Shown in pieces: positions 7,200-16,313 of a stretch of 42,578 nt of DNA. The notes under the pieces were generated by a model, which had not been told where the DNA came from, made no database searches, and was given only the letters and a program-made list of their open reading frames with translations. Both the position numbers and the translations under genes were made by a program. The number at the start of each line of letters is the position of its first letter. Position 1 is the stretch's first letter. The DNA is taken from IMG/VR virus record IMGVR_UViG_3300025647_000075, positions 1-42,578 of that record; one strand, written 5' to 3'. Source of the stretch: a virus.

Positions 7200-8001
7200 C
7201 TTTAACTTGAGATTCCCATTCAGCATTGTGCAATCTAGTATAGCTAGGAGCTAATCCATGAGATTCTAAAATGTCATCTCTAATATTTTGATTGCGTTTT
7301 TCAATATTTATTACACGAACGAAGCTATTTTTAATAGTTTGTGTATAATACGCGAATGGGTTATTTGATTTTGATTCATCAAATTGTAATCCAATTTGAG
7401 CAAGTTGAAGAATTGCTTGCCCTCTCATCTCATCGTTGTACGTGTACCCGCGTACATTGCTTCTAGTAGCATATCGTTCAACTAGTTTTAGCCACATTAA
7501 TGCTAACTTATTAGTAGTTTGACCTTTATCTTTACAAAATTTACCAGAATGTACATCGCCTTTCCAATGACTTTTACCGACACATTCTAAGTTTCCGTAT
7601 TCATCCATTTTCCAATGTTGAAATGGTGGAAAATTTAACTTAACTTTACTATCTGCAATTGATTTAGGATTTTTCTTACGGCCTGGAGCATTAGGGATAT
7701 GATCATAAGTCATTATCCTAAAGACAACTTCCGACGGTTTAATACTATCTGGATCGATTTCAAACTCTTGTAGTTTTACTCTTTTTTGAGTAAGTTTTGC
7801 ATTTTCAAACTCAACAACGCTTAGGCATTTAGCTTTATTTTTGCGAGCAGTTATTAGTGCTTCTTCGTCTATATCATTAATAGAATCTAAAATTAAGTCG
7901 TAATCAACGTAGTCTGGTGAAGAAAATGAACTAAATGATGATTTTGATCGATGAATTTCTAATAAAATGTCTTTATTATTAAGATAATTTTTTTTCTGCA
8001 T
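7192..8001 (-). CDS. 55: Late-transcription sigma factor gp55
   Basis: 269 residues. It is the T4-type sigma70-family late sigma factor that directs host RNA polymerase to TATAAATA-type promoters. The N-terminus (KKNYLNNKDIL) parallels T4 gp55 (YNYVNNKELL). The sigma region-2-like core lies near residues 165-245: RGYTYNDEMRGQAILQL, then FDESKSNNPFAYYTQ and NSFVRVINIEKRNQ, matching T4 GYTQSWKQEM and FDETKYKNPHAYITQ. It is longer than T4 gp55 (185 aa) because of a middle segment containing KSHWKGDVHSGKF, which I remember from cyanophage gp55 proteins. It overlaps the DUF1737-like gene upstream by 23 bases and the endonuclease downstream by 8. It is transcribed from the sigma70 promoter at 8208-8236 and is the likely activator of the late promoters in this window. 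Confidence 0.93.
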   Translation of the reverse strand: MQKKNYLNNKDILLEIHRSKSSFSSFSSPDYVDYDLILDSINDIDEEALITARKNKAKCLSVVEFENAKLTQKRVKLQEFEIDPDSIKPSEVVFRIMTYDHIPNAPGRKKNPKSIADSKVKLNFPPFQHWKMDEYGNLECVGKSHWKGDVHSGKFCKDKGQTTNKLALMWLKLVERYATRSNVRGYTYNDEMRGQAILQLAQIGLQFDESKSNNPFAYYTQTIKNSFVRVINIEKRNQNIRDDILESHGLAPSYTRLHNAEWESQVKDE

Positions 8002-8182
8002 AAGACTCCATAGTGTTGTCTACAATAATATTTTTAATAACTACTTGAACATACTCTACACTATTACGGGTTGGGACATACGTAAAATTCCCATATAATT
8101 GCCATCCATCGTTTAATAAACTTTCCACTCGTTCGCCTAATCCACGATATGTAGCTGAATGAACTATTTTATATTCTACCAT
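7979..8182 (-). CDS. DUF1737-like small protein
   Basis: 67 residues starting MVEYKIVHS. The pattern of a YKIV strand, an amphipathic helix (ERVESLLNDGWQLYG) and further strands resembles DUF1737, a small domain of unknown function common in phages and bacteria. An in-frame ATG at 8236 would add 18 residues but lies at the -35 box of the promoter, upstream of the expected transcript start, and encodes an unrelated hydrophobic stretch. The ATG at 8182 has AATAGG five bases upstream. It is the first gene of the early leftward unit and overlaps gp55 by 23 bases. Confidence 0.85.
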   Translation of the reverse strand: MVEYKIVHSATYRGLGERVESLLNDGWQLYGNFTYVPTRNSVEYVQVVIKNIIVDNTMESYAEKKLS

Positions 8183-8207
8183 AATACCTATTCTAGTTAA
8201 AACGTAT

Positions 8208-8236
8208 AGTATACAATAAATTGATACCGATGTCAA
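8208..8236 (-). promoter_or_regulatory. Host sigma70-type promoter for the leftward gp55-gp47-gp46 unit
   Basis: On the minus strand TTGACA (8236-8231), a 17-base spacer, then TATACT (8213-8208). The -35 is perfect, the -10 is one mismatch from TATAAT, and the spacer is ideal. Transcription would start near 8201, about 20 bases before the ATG at 8182. This suits early expression by unmodified host polymerase and sets the start of the DUF1737-like gene. Confidence 0.85.
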
Positions 8237-8279
8237 GTATATTTTTATTTATCAGTTAAAAATGTGTTTTTTTAAGACA

Positions 8280-8288
8280 GGTAAATAC
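8280..8288 (+). promoter_or_regulatory. Late-type promoter core before the baseplate module
   Basis: GGTAAATAC followed by AATATATAGGAG, 18 bases before the first baseplate ATG. It is identical in core to the minus-strand element at 2679-2687. The Shine-Dalgarno AGGAG (8296-8300) follows at once, so the leader would be very short. No -35 box is seen. Confidence 0.6.
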
Positions 8289-8306
8289 AATATATAGGAG
8301 AGTTTT

Positions 8307-9236
8307 ATGGCCAATAATTACGAAACTACTACAATTAATACTAATTACAGTAGTATTCCAATATCGACACAAGTAAATATACCGGCAAATTATCAAATTG
8401 CATCAGATCCAGTAATAAATGATGCATTGTATAGTGTTAATATACCTAAAAGTAAAGTTGGAGAAGGGCTTGCAAAAAGTCAAACTGAAATTAGTAAAAT
8501 TCTTGCACAAGGTAATAAAAATACCGATAATATTGCAAGTGCAGCTCGACAAGGAACGGTTCAAGCACAAGGTATAGGCGATAATGCTAATCCAGAACAG
8601 CCTAAACAAATACAGGTTCAAGTTAAATCAACTACAGGAGCAAATGCAGTTGACTGGAGAGTAAATATTTCAGTACCGTCTATATTTCCAACAGTAGGTG
8701 CATTAGAACCGTTAAGTAAAACAAATAATAGAATGATATTCCCATTTAATCCGTCGATAACTATTAGTCATACTGCACAATATAGTCCGATTACATTAAC
8801 TCATACTAATTATGCGTTTAATTCATATGAAAATAGTGTTGTTGATAATTATGTAATTTCAGGTGAGTTTTATAGCGAAAACGACGATGATGCCAAATAC
8901 TGGTTAGCTAGTGTGCATTTTTTACGATCAGCTACTAAAATGTTTTATGGGAATAGTGCATTAGTTGGAATGCCCCCGGTAGTATGTAGATTAAACGGGT
9001 ATGGAAAGCATGTGTTAAATAATATTCCTGTAATTATTACAAATTTTACAGCAGATTTAAATCCAGATGTAGATTATATTGAATGTAAGCTAGATGGTGA
9101 AACTAATTATGTTCCTGTAAAGTCTACTATTTCTGTAACATGTGTACCTAATTATGCACGTAGAACACATGCAAAATTTGGATTAGAAAAATTTGCAAAA
9201 GGCGAATTTGTTGGCAGTTCCGAAGGATTTGTATAA
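8307..9236 (+). CDS. 48: Baseplate tail-tube cap protein, gp48-like
   Basis: 309 residues. The first ~110 residues are polar and low-complexity. Residues about 115-300 form a domain I recognise from marine T4-like gp48 proteins: DWRVNISVPS, a phrase like FPFNPSITISHTAQYSP, SGEFYSENDDDAKYWLASVHFLRSATKMFYG, then LNNIPVIITNFTADLNPDVDY. T4 gp48 caps the baseplate hub and starts the tail tube. AGGAG lies seven bases before the ATG. The stop overlaps the next start (TAATG). First gene of the rightward baseplate operon behind a late-type promoter. The 48 assignment rests on family memory; gp54, its structural relative in T4, is the main alternative. Confidence 0.8.
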   Translation: MANNYETTTINTNYSSIPISTQVNIPANYQIASDPVINDALYSVNIPKSKVGEGLAKSQTEISKILAQGNKNTDNIASAARQGTVQAQGIGDNANPEQPKQIQVQVKSTTGANAVDWRVNISVPSIFPTVGALEPLSKTNNRMIFPFNPSITISHTAQYSPITLTHTNYAFNSYENSVVDNYVISGEFYSENDDDAKYWLASVHFLRSATKMFYGNSALVGMPPVVCRLNGYGKHVLNNIPVIITNFTADLNPDVDYIECKLDGETNYVPVKSTISVTCVPNYARRTHAKFGLEKFAKGEFVGSSEGFV

Positions 9237-9532
9237 TGAATCTAAAGTTAACAGCATACAAAAATACGGAAATTACAAAATCAGGGTATTTAGGTATATG
9301 GGAGCCGATACCTATTCCAAGAGCTGATAATGATCCTTTATTTGTGATAACAACAGTATATACATACAGGCCGGATTTATTGGCTTATGACTTGTATAGG
9401 AAAAAAGAACTATGGTGGATTTTTGCACAACGAAATCCTGATACATTAAAAGATCCAGTATTTGATTTTATTGCAGGAACAGAAATATATCTACCTCAAG
9501 GAAAATATATAACACAATATATGGGAATTTAA
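9236..9532 (+). CDS. 53: Baseplate wedge protein, gp53-like
   Basis: 98 residues, shorter than T4 gp53 (196). The pattern RPDLLAYDLYRKKELWWIFAQRNPD...DFIAGTEIYLP is the LysM-like motif shared by gp53-type wedge proteins of many myoviruses, which help join wedges around the hub. It overlaps the upstream stop by one base and its own stop directly abuts the next ATG, a tight translational arrangement. Symbol given by family similarity. Confidence 0.75.
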   Translation: MNLKLTAYKNTEITKSGYLGIWEPIPIPRADNDPLFVITTVYTYRPDLLAYDLYRKKELWWIFAQRNPDTLKDPVFDFIAGTEIYLPQGKYITQYMGI

Positions 9533-12241
9533 ATGGCAATACAATTTGAATCAATTGCTACTGACGCAGCAAATACAGTATTAAACAATATAGCAAACAT
9601 AAGTGTTAATGACGTAACTGATTTTTTAAACGAGTTCGGGCCAATATCATCTACACTTGATGTAAGTGATTCTAGTGATTTTTTAATTGACCAATTTAAC
9701 AGCGCGAAAACTGCTGTAACAGATGTTGCAGAGAATATATCAGAACAAATTAACAGTTTGTCAAATTTTAGTAAAACAAGTTTTAACGATATATTAAATG
9801 ATGCTAGTGGTATTAGTGATAGTATTTCTGATTTTGCAAATGACTTCCTAAAAGATTCTTCAAGTGCATTTAGTTCAATTTCATCGTTATTTAAAAACAT
9901 TGAAACGACTGCAGATAAAATATTACCAGAATTTATTGATTTTTCATCATTTCCCGGTAGTAAATTAGTTGTCGAAGAAGTTAGTTTTGCAGAAGTAGTC
10001 GGACCGATTGGTGGAAAGCGATCACAATATTATCAAGATATTCAAGCAGAAGAATCTTCACTTGATAAAATTCCAAAAGAACAATCAACAAATGTAATAA
10101 ATGCTGGAGAAGTATCATCAGGAAATAGTGCAAGTAGGATCCCTAATCCGTTAAGAGATCATAATCATTATAATTATATTATCACATTAGGAATACTATC
10201 TGCAGGCGAATATAATAACCCTATAAGTTATCGAAAAAATCCAAATACTATGGATCCTTATATTATCCAGTCAGGCGGTGGTGATTATGGTAGTAGATTT
10301 AAGTTACCAATTGAAGGAGGTGACGATGCAGAATATTTTATTGAAGATTTAGAATTTGATGCAGCAATTGCTCCAAATAAAAAAACAGGAGTTGCAATTG
10401 GAACATCTATGCAGTTTACAGTTATTGAACCGTATTCTATGGGTAATTTCATTCAAGCATTAATTTCCGCAGCAGATAGCAAAGGATTTAAAAACTATGC
10501 AGATGCTCCGTTTTGTATTAGAATCGATTTTTATGGTTGGAACGAACCAGGCGACGTTCCAACCAAACTAGCATCGCCGTCGTATATGCCAATAAAAATA
10601 GTAAAAGTTGATCTTAATGTTACAGGAAAAGGATCTCAATATCAAGTCGAAGCAGTACCTTACAGTGAAGACGCAATGTCTGATTCAAATAATCAAACAA
10701 AGACTACTATTAATGTAACAGGGCAGTTTGTACATGAAATTTTAGTATCAGGCGTTCAATCGTACACTACTGCACTAAATGATCGAACCGAATATAATGA
10801 AGAAACAAAAAAACAAATTGCAAGTGATAGATATCTTATATGTTTTCCAAAAGAACCAGATCATTTAACTAAAGTTATTAATAATGAAATTACACCTAAA
10901 ACATATACTGTAAATGCAGTAGAAGAAACACAGCAACAGTTAGGTAAAAAGAGCCCTCCAGATTTAGATAATCCAGGACCTAAAGAAGCTACAACTCAAG
11001 CATTAAAAATTCAGCCCAAAGGTGATATTTTTACTAAATTATTAAATTATGCAACAGATCCTTCGTTTATTAATGAAATCGGCAAAAGTATTATTGTTGA
11101 AAATACTGCGGAAGCAAGAGAACAACCGATGGGTGATAATAATACTGTTAAAAATGAAAAAACAGATACTAATCGAATTGGTGGTACAGAATTAACTTTT
11201 TCAGAAAAATCTAAAACATTTCAATCACATTCAAAAGAAACAATAACATCTTTTATTGAAAAAGTATTGTTACAAAGTCAGTATTGTAGAGATCATGCAA
11301 CAGCACAACCGGTTAATGGAGCATTTAAATGGTGGAGAATTGAAAGTTACACATTTGTAGATCATGATCCAGCTTCGGAAGTTCAAATAGGTAGACCACC
11401 TAAAGTATATGTATATGCAGTTATGCCGTATCATCCAGATTCTGCTAAATTCTTATCAGGTGGAGAACGACCTGATAACACTGAAGGATTGAAAAAAACT
11501 GCGGCTAAAGAATATAATTATATATACACTGGAAAAAATGAAGATATAATAGATTTTGATATTAATTTTAATAATGCGTTTACGCAATTAGCATTTGCAA
11601 ATTTTGCTGAAAATTCAGGATCTGATGCATCAGGATTAAGTAATGCATCTCATAAAGCTGCAAGAGATGAAATTGAACGAGGAGGACAAGCTACTCAACA
11701 AACATCGCAGCCTGAAAAAAGTGAAATACAAGGACAAACAATTGAAGCTGTAGAACTTCCAGGTGTAAACGTATCAGGAACAAAAAGTTATGATATACGC
11801 AACAAAATTGCAGAAATTTTCCATCATAGAATTACTAATCAAATAGTAGATATGGTTTCAGTAGAAATGACAATATGGGGAGATCCATTTTTCATACCAC
11901 AACAAACAGGAAATTATGTAGGAAAAACTGAAAATGGAACGCTATCAGTTTCTAGCGACTACGGTGATGATTATCGAATGGCATATACTGAATACGAAGT
12001 TTTTGTTATAGTAAATTTCTTAACGCCTTTTGATTATCAAATGACCGGCCCTACAATGGAAGTTGCTGAAAAAGTAGCAAGGTTTAGTGGCTTATTTTCT
12101 GTATGGGGAGTAACAAATAAGTTTAGTAAAGGGAAATTTACACAAGTATTAAAAATGATTAGACGTAGAGGTCAAGACGACCCTGCAACAAATAATAAAG
12201 GTACTATTATTAAAAACATAACAAAAGTAGAAACAGATTAA
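9533..12241 (+). CDS. Large baseplate hub-like structural protein
   Basis: 902 residues. Residues 1-140 are a low-complexity, Ser/Asp/Asn-rich helical region. A globular domain begins near residue 200 (IPNPLRDHNHYNYIITLGILSAGEY) and continues through strand-rich stretches (LEFDAAIAPN, GTSMQFTVIEPYSMGNFIQAL, FCIRIDFYGW). A second domain lies near 550-700 (WWRIESYTF, VYVYAVMPYHPDSAKF), with further strands to the end (VEMTIWGDPFFIPQQTGNY). Similar proteins sit between gp53 and gp5 in marine T4-like phages and are annotated only as structural. The position, and a two-domain architecture before a gp5-like spike, suggest a gp27-type hub role, but no direct gp27 similarity is apparent. Weak AT-rich initiation: the ATG immediately follows the previous stop. 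Confidence 0.85.
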   Translation: MAIQFESIATDAANTVLNNIANISVNDVTDFLNEFGPISSTLDVSDSSDFLIDQFNSAKTAVTDVAENISEQINSLSNFSKTSFNDILNDASGISDSISDFANDFLKDSSSAFSSISSLFKNIETTADKILPEFIDFSSFPGSKLVVEEVSFAEVVGPIGGKRSQYYQDIQAEESSLDKIPKEQSTNVINAGEVSSGNSASRIPNPLRDHNHYNYIITLGILSAGEYNNPISYRKNPNTMDPYIIQSGGGDYGSRFKLPIEGGDDAEYFIEDLEFDAAIAPNKKTGVAIGTSMQFTVIEPYSMGNFIQALISAADSKGFKNYADAPFCIRIDFYGWNEPGDVPTKLASPSYMPIKIVKVDLNVTGKGSQYQVEAVPYSEDAMSDSNNQTKTTINVTGQFVHEILVSGVQSYTTALNDRTEYNEETKKQIASDRYLICFPKEPDHLTKVINNEITPKTYTVNAVEETQQQLGKKSPPDLDNPGPKEATTQALKIQPKGDIFTKLLNYATDPSFINEIGKSIIVENTAEAREQPMGDNNTVKNEKTDTNRIGGTELTFSEKSKTFQSHSKETITSFIEKVLLQSQYCRDHATAQPVNGAFKWWRIESYTFVDHDPASEVQIGRPPKVYVYAVMPYHPDSAKFLSGGERPDNTEGLKKTAAKEYNYIYTGKNEDIIDFDINFNNAFTQLAFANFAENSGSDASGLSNASHKAARDEIERGGQATQQTSQPEKSEIQGQTIEAVELPGVNVSGTKSYDIRNKIAEIFHHRITNQIVDMVSVEMTIWGDPFFIPQQTGNYVGKTENGTLSVSSDYGDDYRMAYTEYEVFVIVNFLTPFDYQMTGPTMEVAEKVARFSGLFSVWGVTNKFSKGKFTQVLKMIRRRGQDDPATNNKGTIIKNITKVETD

Positions 12242-12256
12242 TATAAAGAGGTTTAA

Positions 12257-13567
12257 ATGGCATCATTATCAGCACAAGATATAGCATTATTAAATCTGAT
12301 TGCAAAAACAGAAGCAGTTAGAGGGAAAGATCCTTATATGTCATTATATCCGGGAACAATCGAGCAATCATTAGTACAAATGACCCTCGCAGAAGTTTTA
12401 AAGTTTCAACAAATGAGGATAGATAAGGGTTTTAAATCGTCAGCATGTGGCAGATATCAAATAATTCGTAAAACATTAAAAGAATGTATAGGATACTTAG
12501 GAGTAGACCCATTGACAACTTTGTTTTCTCCTGATATCCAAGATGCATTGATAATCAAAAGATTAGAAGTTGTTAGATCTTACCGAAAATGGTTAGCAAA
12601 CGACGAAAACGTACCTACACATAAATTTATGGTCAAATTAGCACAAGAATTTGCATCATTTCCTGTACCATACGACATGAAAGGGGCATTTAGGAGTGTA
12701 CAAAAAGGAGAAACATATTATGCCGGGGACGGACTAAACAAAGCATTTCACGATCCAGATGCATTATTTACTATGCTTGAAGATATTAAAAGTGGAGTTC
12801 CAGGAACAGGAAAAGAAATTAGTTATGCAGCATCGTCGCCAAATACTGCTAAACCTAAATATGGAACTAGTACTAAGCAACGCGCACTATCAATATTAGG
12901 AGGTCCTAAAGTAGGAGATGTATTAGGCGGTAATGCAGGCGATCGTCGGTTACCTGCAAAGAAAATAGTGCCTCCGGTTAATCCTTACAATTATAGTAAT
13001 CCTAGACCGTTTGATACTAGATATGATTTTAGGACAGGCAGATATGTGTATGATACGTTAGTTCATAAACTAGACCCATTAGCAAAAGATCCGCATTCTT
13101 CTTATGCAGTTGGGGAATCAAATAGTGAAATTTTAAATGTTGGTAAAGTTCCTGAAAATGTTAACGTACCAACTTATGGAGATTCACCACCTGAAATTGA
13201 TCCGTTACAATTATTAACTAACCCAGAGCAAGCATTGCAATCAGCGTTAAGTAATGTAATTAACGATGTTGATCTTGATAATATTTTAAGCGGTAACGCT
13301 CCAAGTATTGATATTCCAGATGAGTTTGATTTTTTAAGTGATTTCCCAGATCTTAGTGAAATGTTCGATTCTGTAAAAGAGAATATTGTCAATTCTGATT
13401 TAGTCGATCAAGTAACGAGTCAAATTGTGTCAATTGAAAAAAGTGCATACGATTCGATAAATGAGTTAAGTGATAATTTAAGTTCTTTAGCAGATAACTT
13501 AGTAACTGCAGTATCAAATACAGCATCATCAATATCAAAGCAATTTCCAACATTTAATAATGAGTAA
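12257..13567 (+). CDS. Lysozyme-like (GH104-type?) baseplate-associated muramidase
   Basis: 436 residues. Residues 8-175 resemble lysozyme-fold, lambda R/GH104-like enzymes: a candidate catalytic Glu at 19 (LIAKTEAVRGKDPY) and a CGRYQII motif (res 64-70), equivalent to the GRYQ motif of that family. They would cut peptidoglycan glycan chains during tail penetration. In T4 the lysozyme domain is part of gp5; here it is a separate gene just before the gp5-like spike. Residues 190-436 are not enzyme-like: a Pro/Tyr-rich linker, then acidic, helical low-complexity sequence resembling the first 140 residues of the preceding hub protein. AGAGG lies five bases before the ATG. The fold call is from motif reading and moderately sure. 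Confidence 0.75.
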   Translation: MASLSAQDIALLNLIAKTEAVRGKDPYMSLYPGTIEQSLVQMTLAEVLKFQQMRIDKGFKSSACGRYQIIRKTLKECIGYLGVDPLTTLFSPDIQDALIIKRLEVVRSYRKWLANDENVPTHKFMVKLAQEFASFPVPYDMKGAFRSVQKGETYYAGDGLNKAFHDPDALFTMLEDIKSGVPGTGKEISYAASSPNTAKPKYGTSTKQRALSILGGPKVGDVLGGNAGDRRLPAKKIVPPVNPYNYSNPRPFDTRYDFRTGRYVYDTLVHKLDPLAKDPHSSYAVGESNSEILNVGKVPENVNVPTYGDSPPEIDPLQLLTNPEQALQSALSNVINDVDLDNILSGNAPSIDIPDEFDFLSDFPDLSEMFDSVKENIVNSDLVDQVTSQIVSIEKSAYDSINELSDNLSSLADNLVTAVSNTASSISKQFPTFNNE

Positions 13568-13572
13568 TACAA

Positions 13573-16305
13573 ATGTCTAATGAAAATCGAAGTTATACAA
13601 GAACGTCCAATAATCATAAAGTTCAAATAAAAAATCCAGGACCATACGAAGCAATAGTTGTAAATCATTTAGATAAACAATTTATGGGAACTCTTGAAGT
13701 CGAGCTTTTAAAATATACAGAATCTGGAAATATACCTGAAAGGTCTGGCCAAATTATACAAGTGAAGTATCTGTCACCTTTTTACGGAGTAACATCAAAC
13801 AAAGGGTTGCAAAAAGTAGATGATTATGCCCATACACAAAAGTCATATGGAATGTGGTTTATTCCACCCGATATTGGCACAAAAGTTTTAGTAATATTTG
13901 CAGAAGGTAATGCAGATATGGGATATTGGATAGGGTGTATTCAAGATGATTTTATGAATTTTATGGTTCCTGATGGAAGGGCCTGTACAACTGTTACAAC
14001 TGACTCGACACCTGAAAATTTAAAAAAAATGAAACTTCCAGTAGGTGAATACAATAAAGAATTGGAAGATGGATTAAAAATTGACCCAACCTATTTTAAA
14101 AAACCTTATAACAAAGACTTTACATGTATCCTTGAAAATCAAGGATTGCTAGAAGATGAAACCAGGGGAACAACAACAAGTAGTGCAAGACGAGAAGTGC
14201 CAAGTATGGTATTTGGATTTAGCACACCTGGCCCGTTAGATAAACGAGCCGGATCACCTAGAGTTGAATTGGGAGCTACTCATAAAAAAGCAAATTATGC
14301 GTATAATCGATTAGGCGGTTCTAGTTTTGTTTTAGATGATGGTAATGAAAGATACGTTAGAAAAACACATGCTGCAGAAGGTCCTCCATTTTATTATAAT
14401 AGAGATGCCGAAGAATTAGAAGGCGATGAAACTATTCCACATAACGAATTAGTTCGATTACGGACAAGAACTGGTCATCAAATATTATTGCATAATTCTG
14501 AAGATTTAATCTATATTTCAAATTCAAGAGGAACAGCATGGATTGAGCTCACTTCTGATGGGAAGATTGACATCTACGCAGAAGATAGTATTAGTGTTAT
14601 GAGTAATAATGACATTAATTTAACTGCAGAAAGGGACTTTAATGTTGAAGCAGGTAGAAATATTAACATGAAAGCTACTGCTAGATGGAGTGACGAGCAA
14701 CAATATTTAGATAATAAAGAAAGCGGCCGCATACATTTAGAAAGCGTGTTTAATACTAATTTATATGTTGGCAAAGATTATCGATTAACAGTTAAAGGAA
14801 CAAGTGATACTCATGTAGGGTTAACGAAAATGACAACTGTTGAAAAAGATTATCACTTGCATTCTAAACAAAGCATTTTTCAAAAGTCAGAAATGTCAAC
14901 ACATGAGGAAGCAAAAAAGAGTTGGTTTAGAAAAGCAGAACAAGATATTAATGATATTGCAGGATTATCTTTTCAAACTAAATGTAGCAATCAACATATA
15001 TTTGTATCAAATGACACAAAATCCAGGATAGGTAGAAACTATCATATGGAAATAGTAAAAGATATGTTTACGGTGATAGAACAAGGAAATCAACATTTAC
15101 AAATAGAAATTGGAGAACAGCGAGTATTTGTAAAAGATAAAATTTCAATAGACACTGATGCATCGCAACATTATAGAGCAAATGAAGGTATTAATTTAAT
15201 AGACGATACAATTATAGCCGGGGATGCAGCAGTAATTCATTGGAACAGCGGATTATCTACATGGGGGAACGATTCTGAACGTGCAAAAACACCGAAAGTT
15301 GCAACTATTCCAACGCCACCAACTGATGCATTAGTTATCGAACCGTTGCCAACTATAAATTTACCGTATGTAATTCCAGGCGCAAATAAGCCTATTATAT
15401 ACGATTCGATACTTGCAAGAGCTCCGCAGCACGAGCCGTGGATGCATCATGAAAACTTAAACCCACACGCATTTAAAAAAGAAGATACAGATAGAGAAGA
15501 TCCTGGGATGATTCCTACTGCGGAAATCTACATATCTCCTGACATTTTTATGAAAGGTAATTCAACCGTAAAATCAACACAAGTTGCACTTAAAACTAGT
15601 AGAGGTAAAAACAATTACACAGGCTCCACAGGTGATGGATTACATGAAACTGGAGATTTAGGAAGTGAATCTGGAAACACTGATGTTAATTCAGATGAAG
15701 AAGGAATATTAGTTCCTGTTAAAACTAGTTCAGGTTTAACTGCAATGGTTGCTGAAATGTTTAAAGACAATTTTCAAGGGTTTATTGATGATTTAGAAGC
15801 AACTGGATATAAAATTAAAAAATTAGCAGGTTATTCAAAAAGAAAAACAGCATCAGGAAGTGGGAGCTGGTCAGTTCATGCATCAGGTGGAGCTATTGAT
15901 ATAAACTGGCCAGATCAAGTAATGGGAGGAGTACCTAATGGATTTTTTATGCCAAGACCTGCAAATGCTCCAATTACAGACATGCCTGAAAATACCCAAG
16001 AGTTAGCTAAAAAACATGGATTGGGATGGGGTGGTGCATGGAGATCAAGCGATGATGCTATGCATTTTAGCGCACATAAAGCTGAAGGTGGTGCATGGAA
16101 TTTTCCTAGAAATGGTAAAATACCTATAGGGCCATCAAATATAAATAATAAGTCAGTTCCTCCAAAACCAGAACAAGCAGGGCCAGATTTAGCTGATCGA
16201 CCACCTGGTGAAACATTGCCAGGTCCGCAGAATGCAGATGATACCCCAAGAATTGAATTAGTAAGGGAACCTGAAGGGGGATTTCCAGAACCGGATGAAG
16301 CATAA
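13573..16305 (+). CDS. 5: gp5-like baseplate spike with C-terminal M15 peptidase domain
   Basis: 910 residues. Residues about 15-130 form a gp5/VgrG-type OB-fold region (GPYEAIVVNHLDKQFMGTLEV, then YGMWFIPPDIGTKVLVIFAEG and YWIGCIQDDFMNFMVPDG). Residues 300-560 show short beta repeats (SDGKIDIYAEDSISVMSNND, LTAERDFNVEAGRNINMKA), as in spike beta-helices. Residues about 715-850 look like an M15 D-Ala-D-Ala carboxypeptidase/endopeptidase: SVHASGGAIDI (His and Asp zinc ligands) near 767-777 and DDAMHFSAH (His ligand) near 826-834. The tail end is Pro-rich. The protein would puncture the outer membrane and cleave peptidoglycan peptides, complementing the lysozyme-like protein encoded upstream. 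T4 gp5 instead carries a glycan-cutting lysozyme. The gene starts five bases after the upstream stop. Confidence 0.88.
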   Translation: MSNENRSYTRTSNNHKVQIKNPGPYEAIVVNHLDKQFMGTLEVELLKYTESGNIPERSGQIIQVKYLSPFYGVTSNKGLQKVDDYAHTQKSYGMWFIPPDIGTKVLVIFAEGNADMGYWIGCIQDDFMNFMVPDGRACTTVTTDSTPENLKKMKLPVGEYNKELEDGLKIDPTYFKKPYNKDFTCILENQGLLEDETRGTTTSSARREVPSMVFGFSTPGPLDKRAGSPRVELGATHKKANYAYNRLGGSSFVLDDGNERYVRKTHAAEGPPFYYNRDAEELEGDETIPHNELVRLRTRTGHQILLHNSEDLIYISNSRGTAWIELTSDGKIDIYAEDSISVMSNNDINLTAERDFNVEAGRNINMKATARWSDEQQYLDNKESGRIHLESVFNTNLYVGKDYRLTVKGTSDTHVGLTKMTTVEKDYHLHSKQSIFQKSEMSTHEEAKKSWFRKAEQDINDIAGLSFQTKCSNQHIFVSNDTKSRIGRNYHMEIVKDMFTVIEQGNQHLQIEIGEQRVFVKDKISIDTDASQHYRANEGINLIDDTIIAGDAAVIHWNSGLSTWGNDSERAKTPKVATIPTPPTDALVIEPLPTINLPYVIPGANKPIIYDSILARAPQHEPWMHHENLNPHAFKKEDTDREDPGMIPTAEIYISPDIFMKGNSTVKSTQVALKTSRGKNNYTGSTGDGLHETGDLGSESGNTDVNSDEEGILVPVKTSSGLTAMVAEMFKDNFQGFIDDLEATGYKIKKLAGYSKRKTASGSGSWSVHASGGAIDINWPDQVMGGVPNGFFMPRPANAPITDMPENTQELAKKHGLGWGGAWRSSDDAMHFSAHKAEGGAWNFPRNGKIPIGPSNINNKSVPPKPEQAGPDLADRPPGETLPGPQNADDTPRIELVREPEGGFPEPDEA

Positions 16306-16313
16306 GGAAAAGC

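Noticed and set aside
7192-8001. Middle segment of gp55 as a novel inserted domain
   Set aside because: The KSHWKGD...GKF segment is familiar from cyanophage gp55 proteins, so it is a marine lineage feature rather than a new insertion.
8183-8236. ATG at 8236 as the start of the DUF1737-like protein
   Set aside because: It overlaps the -35 box of the sigma70 promoter, so it would not be in the transcript, and the extra 18 residues do not fit the domain.
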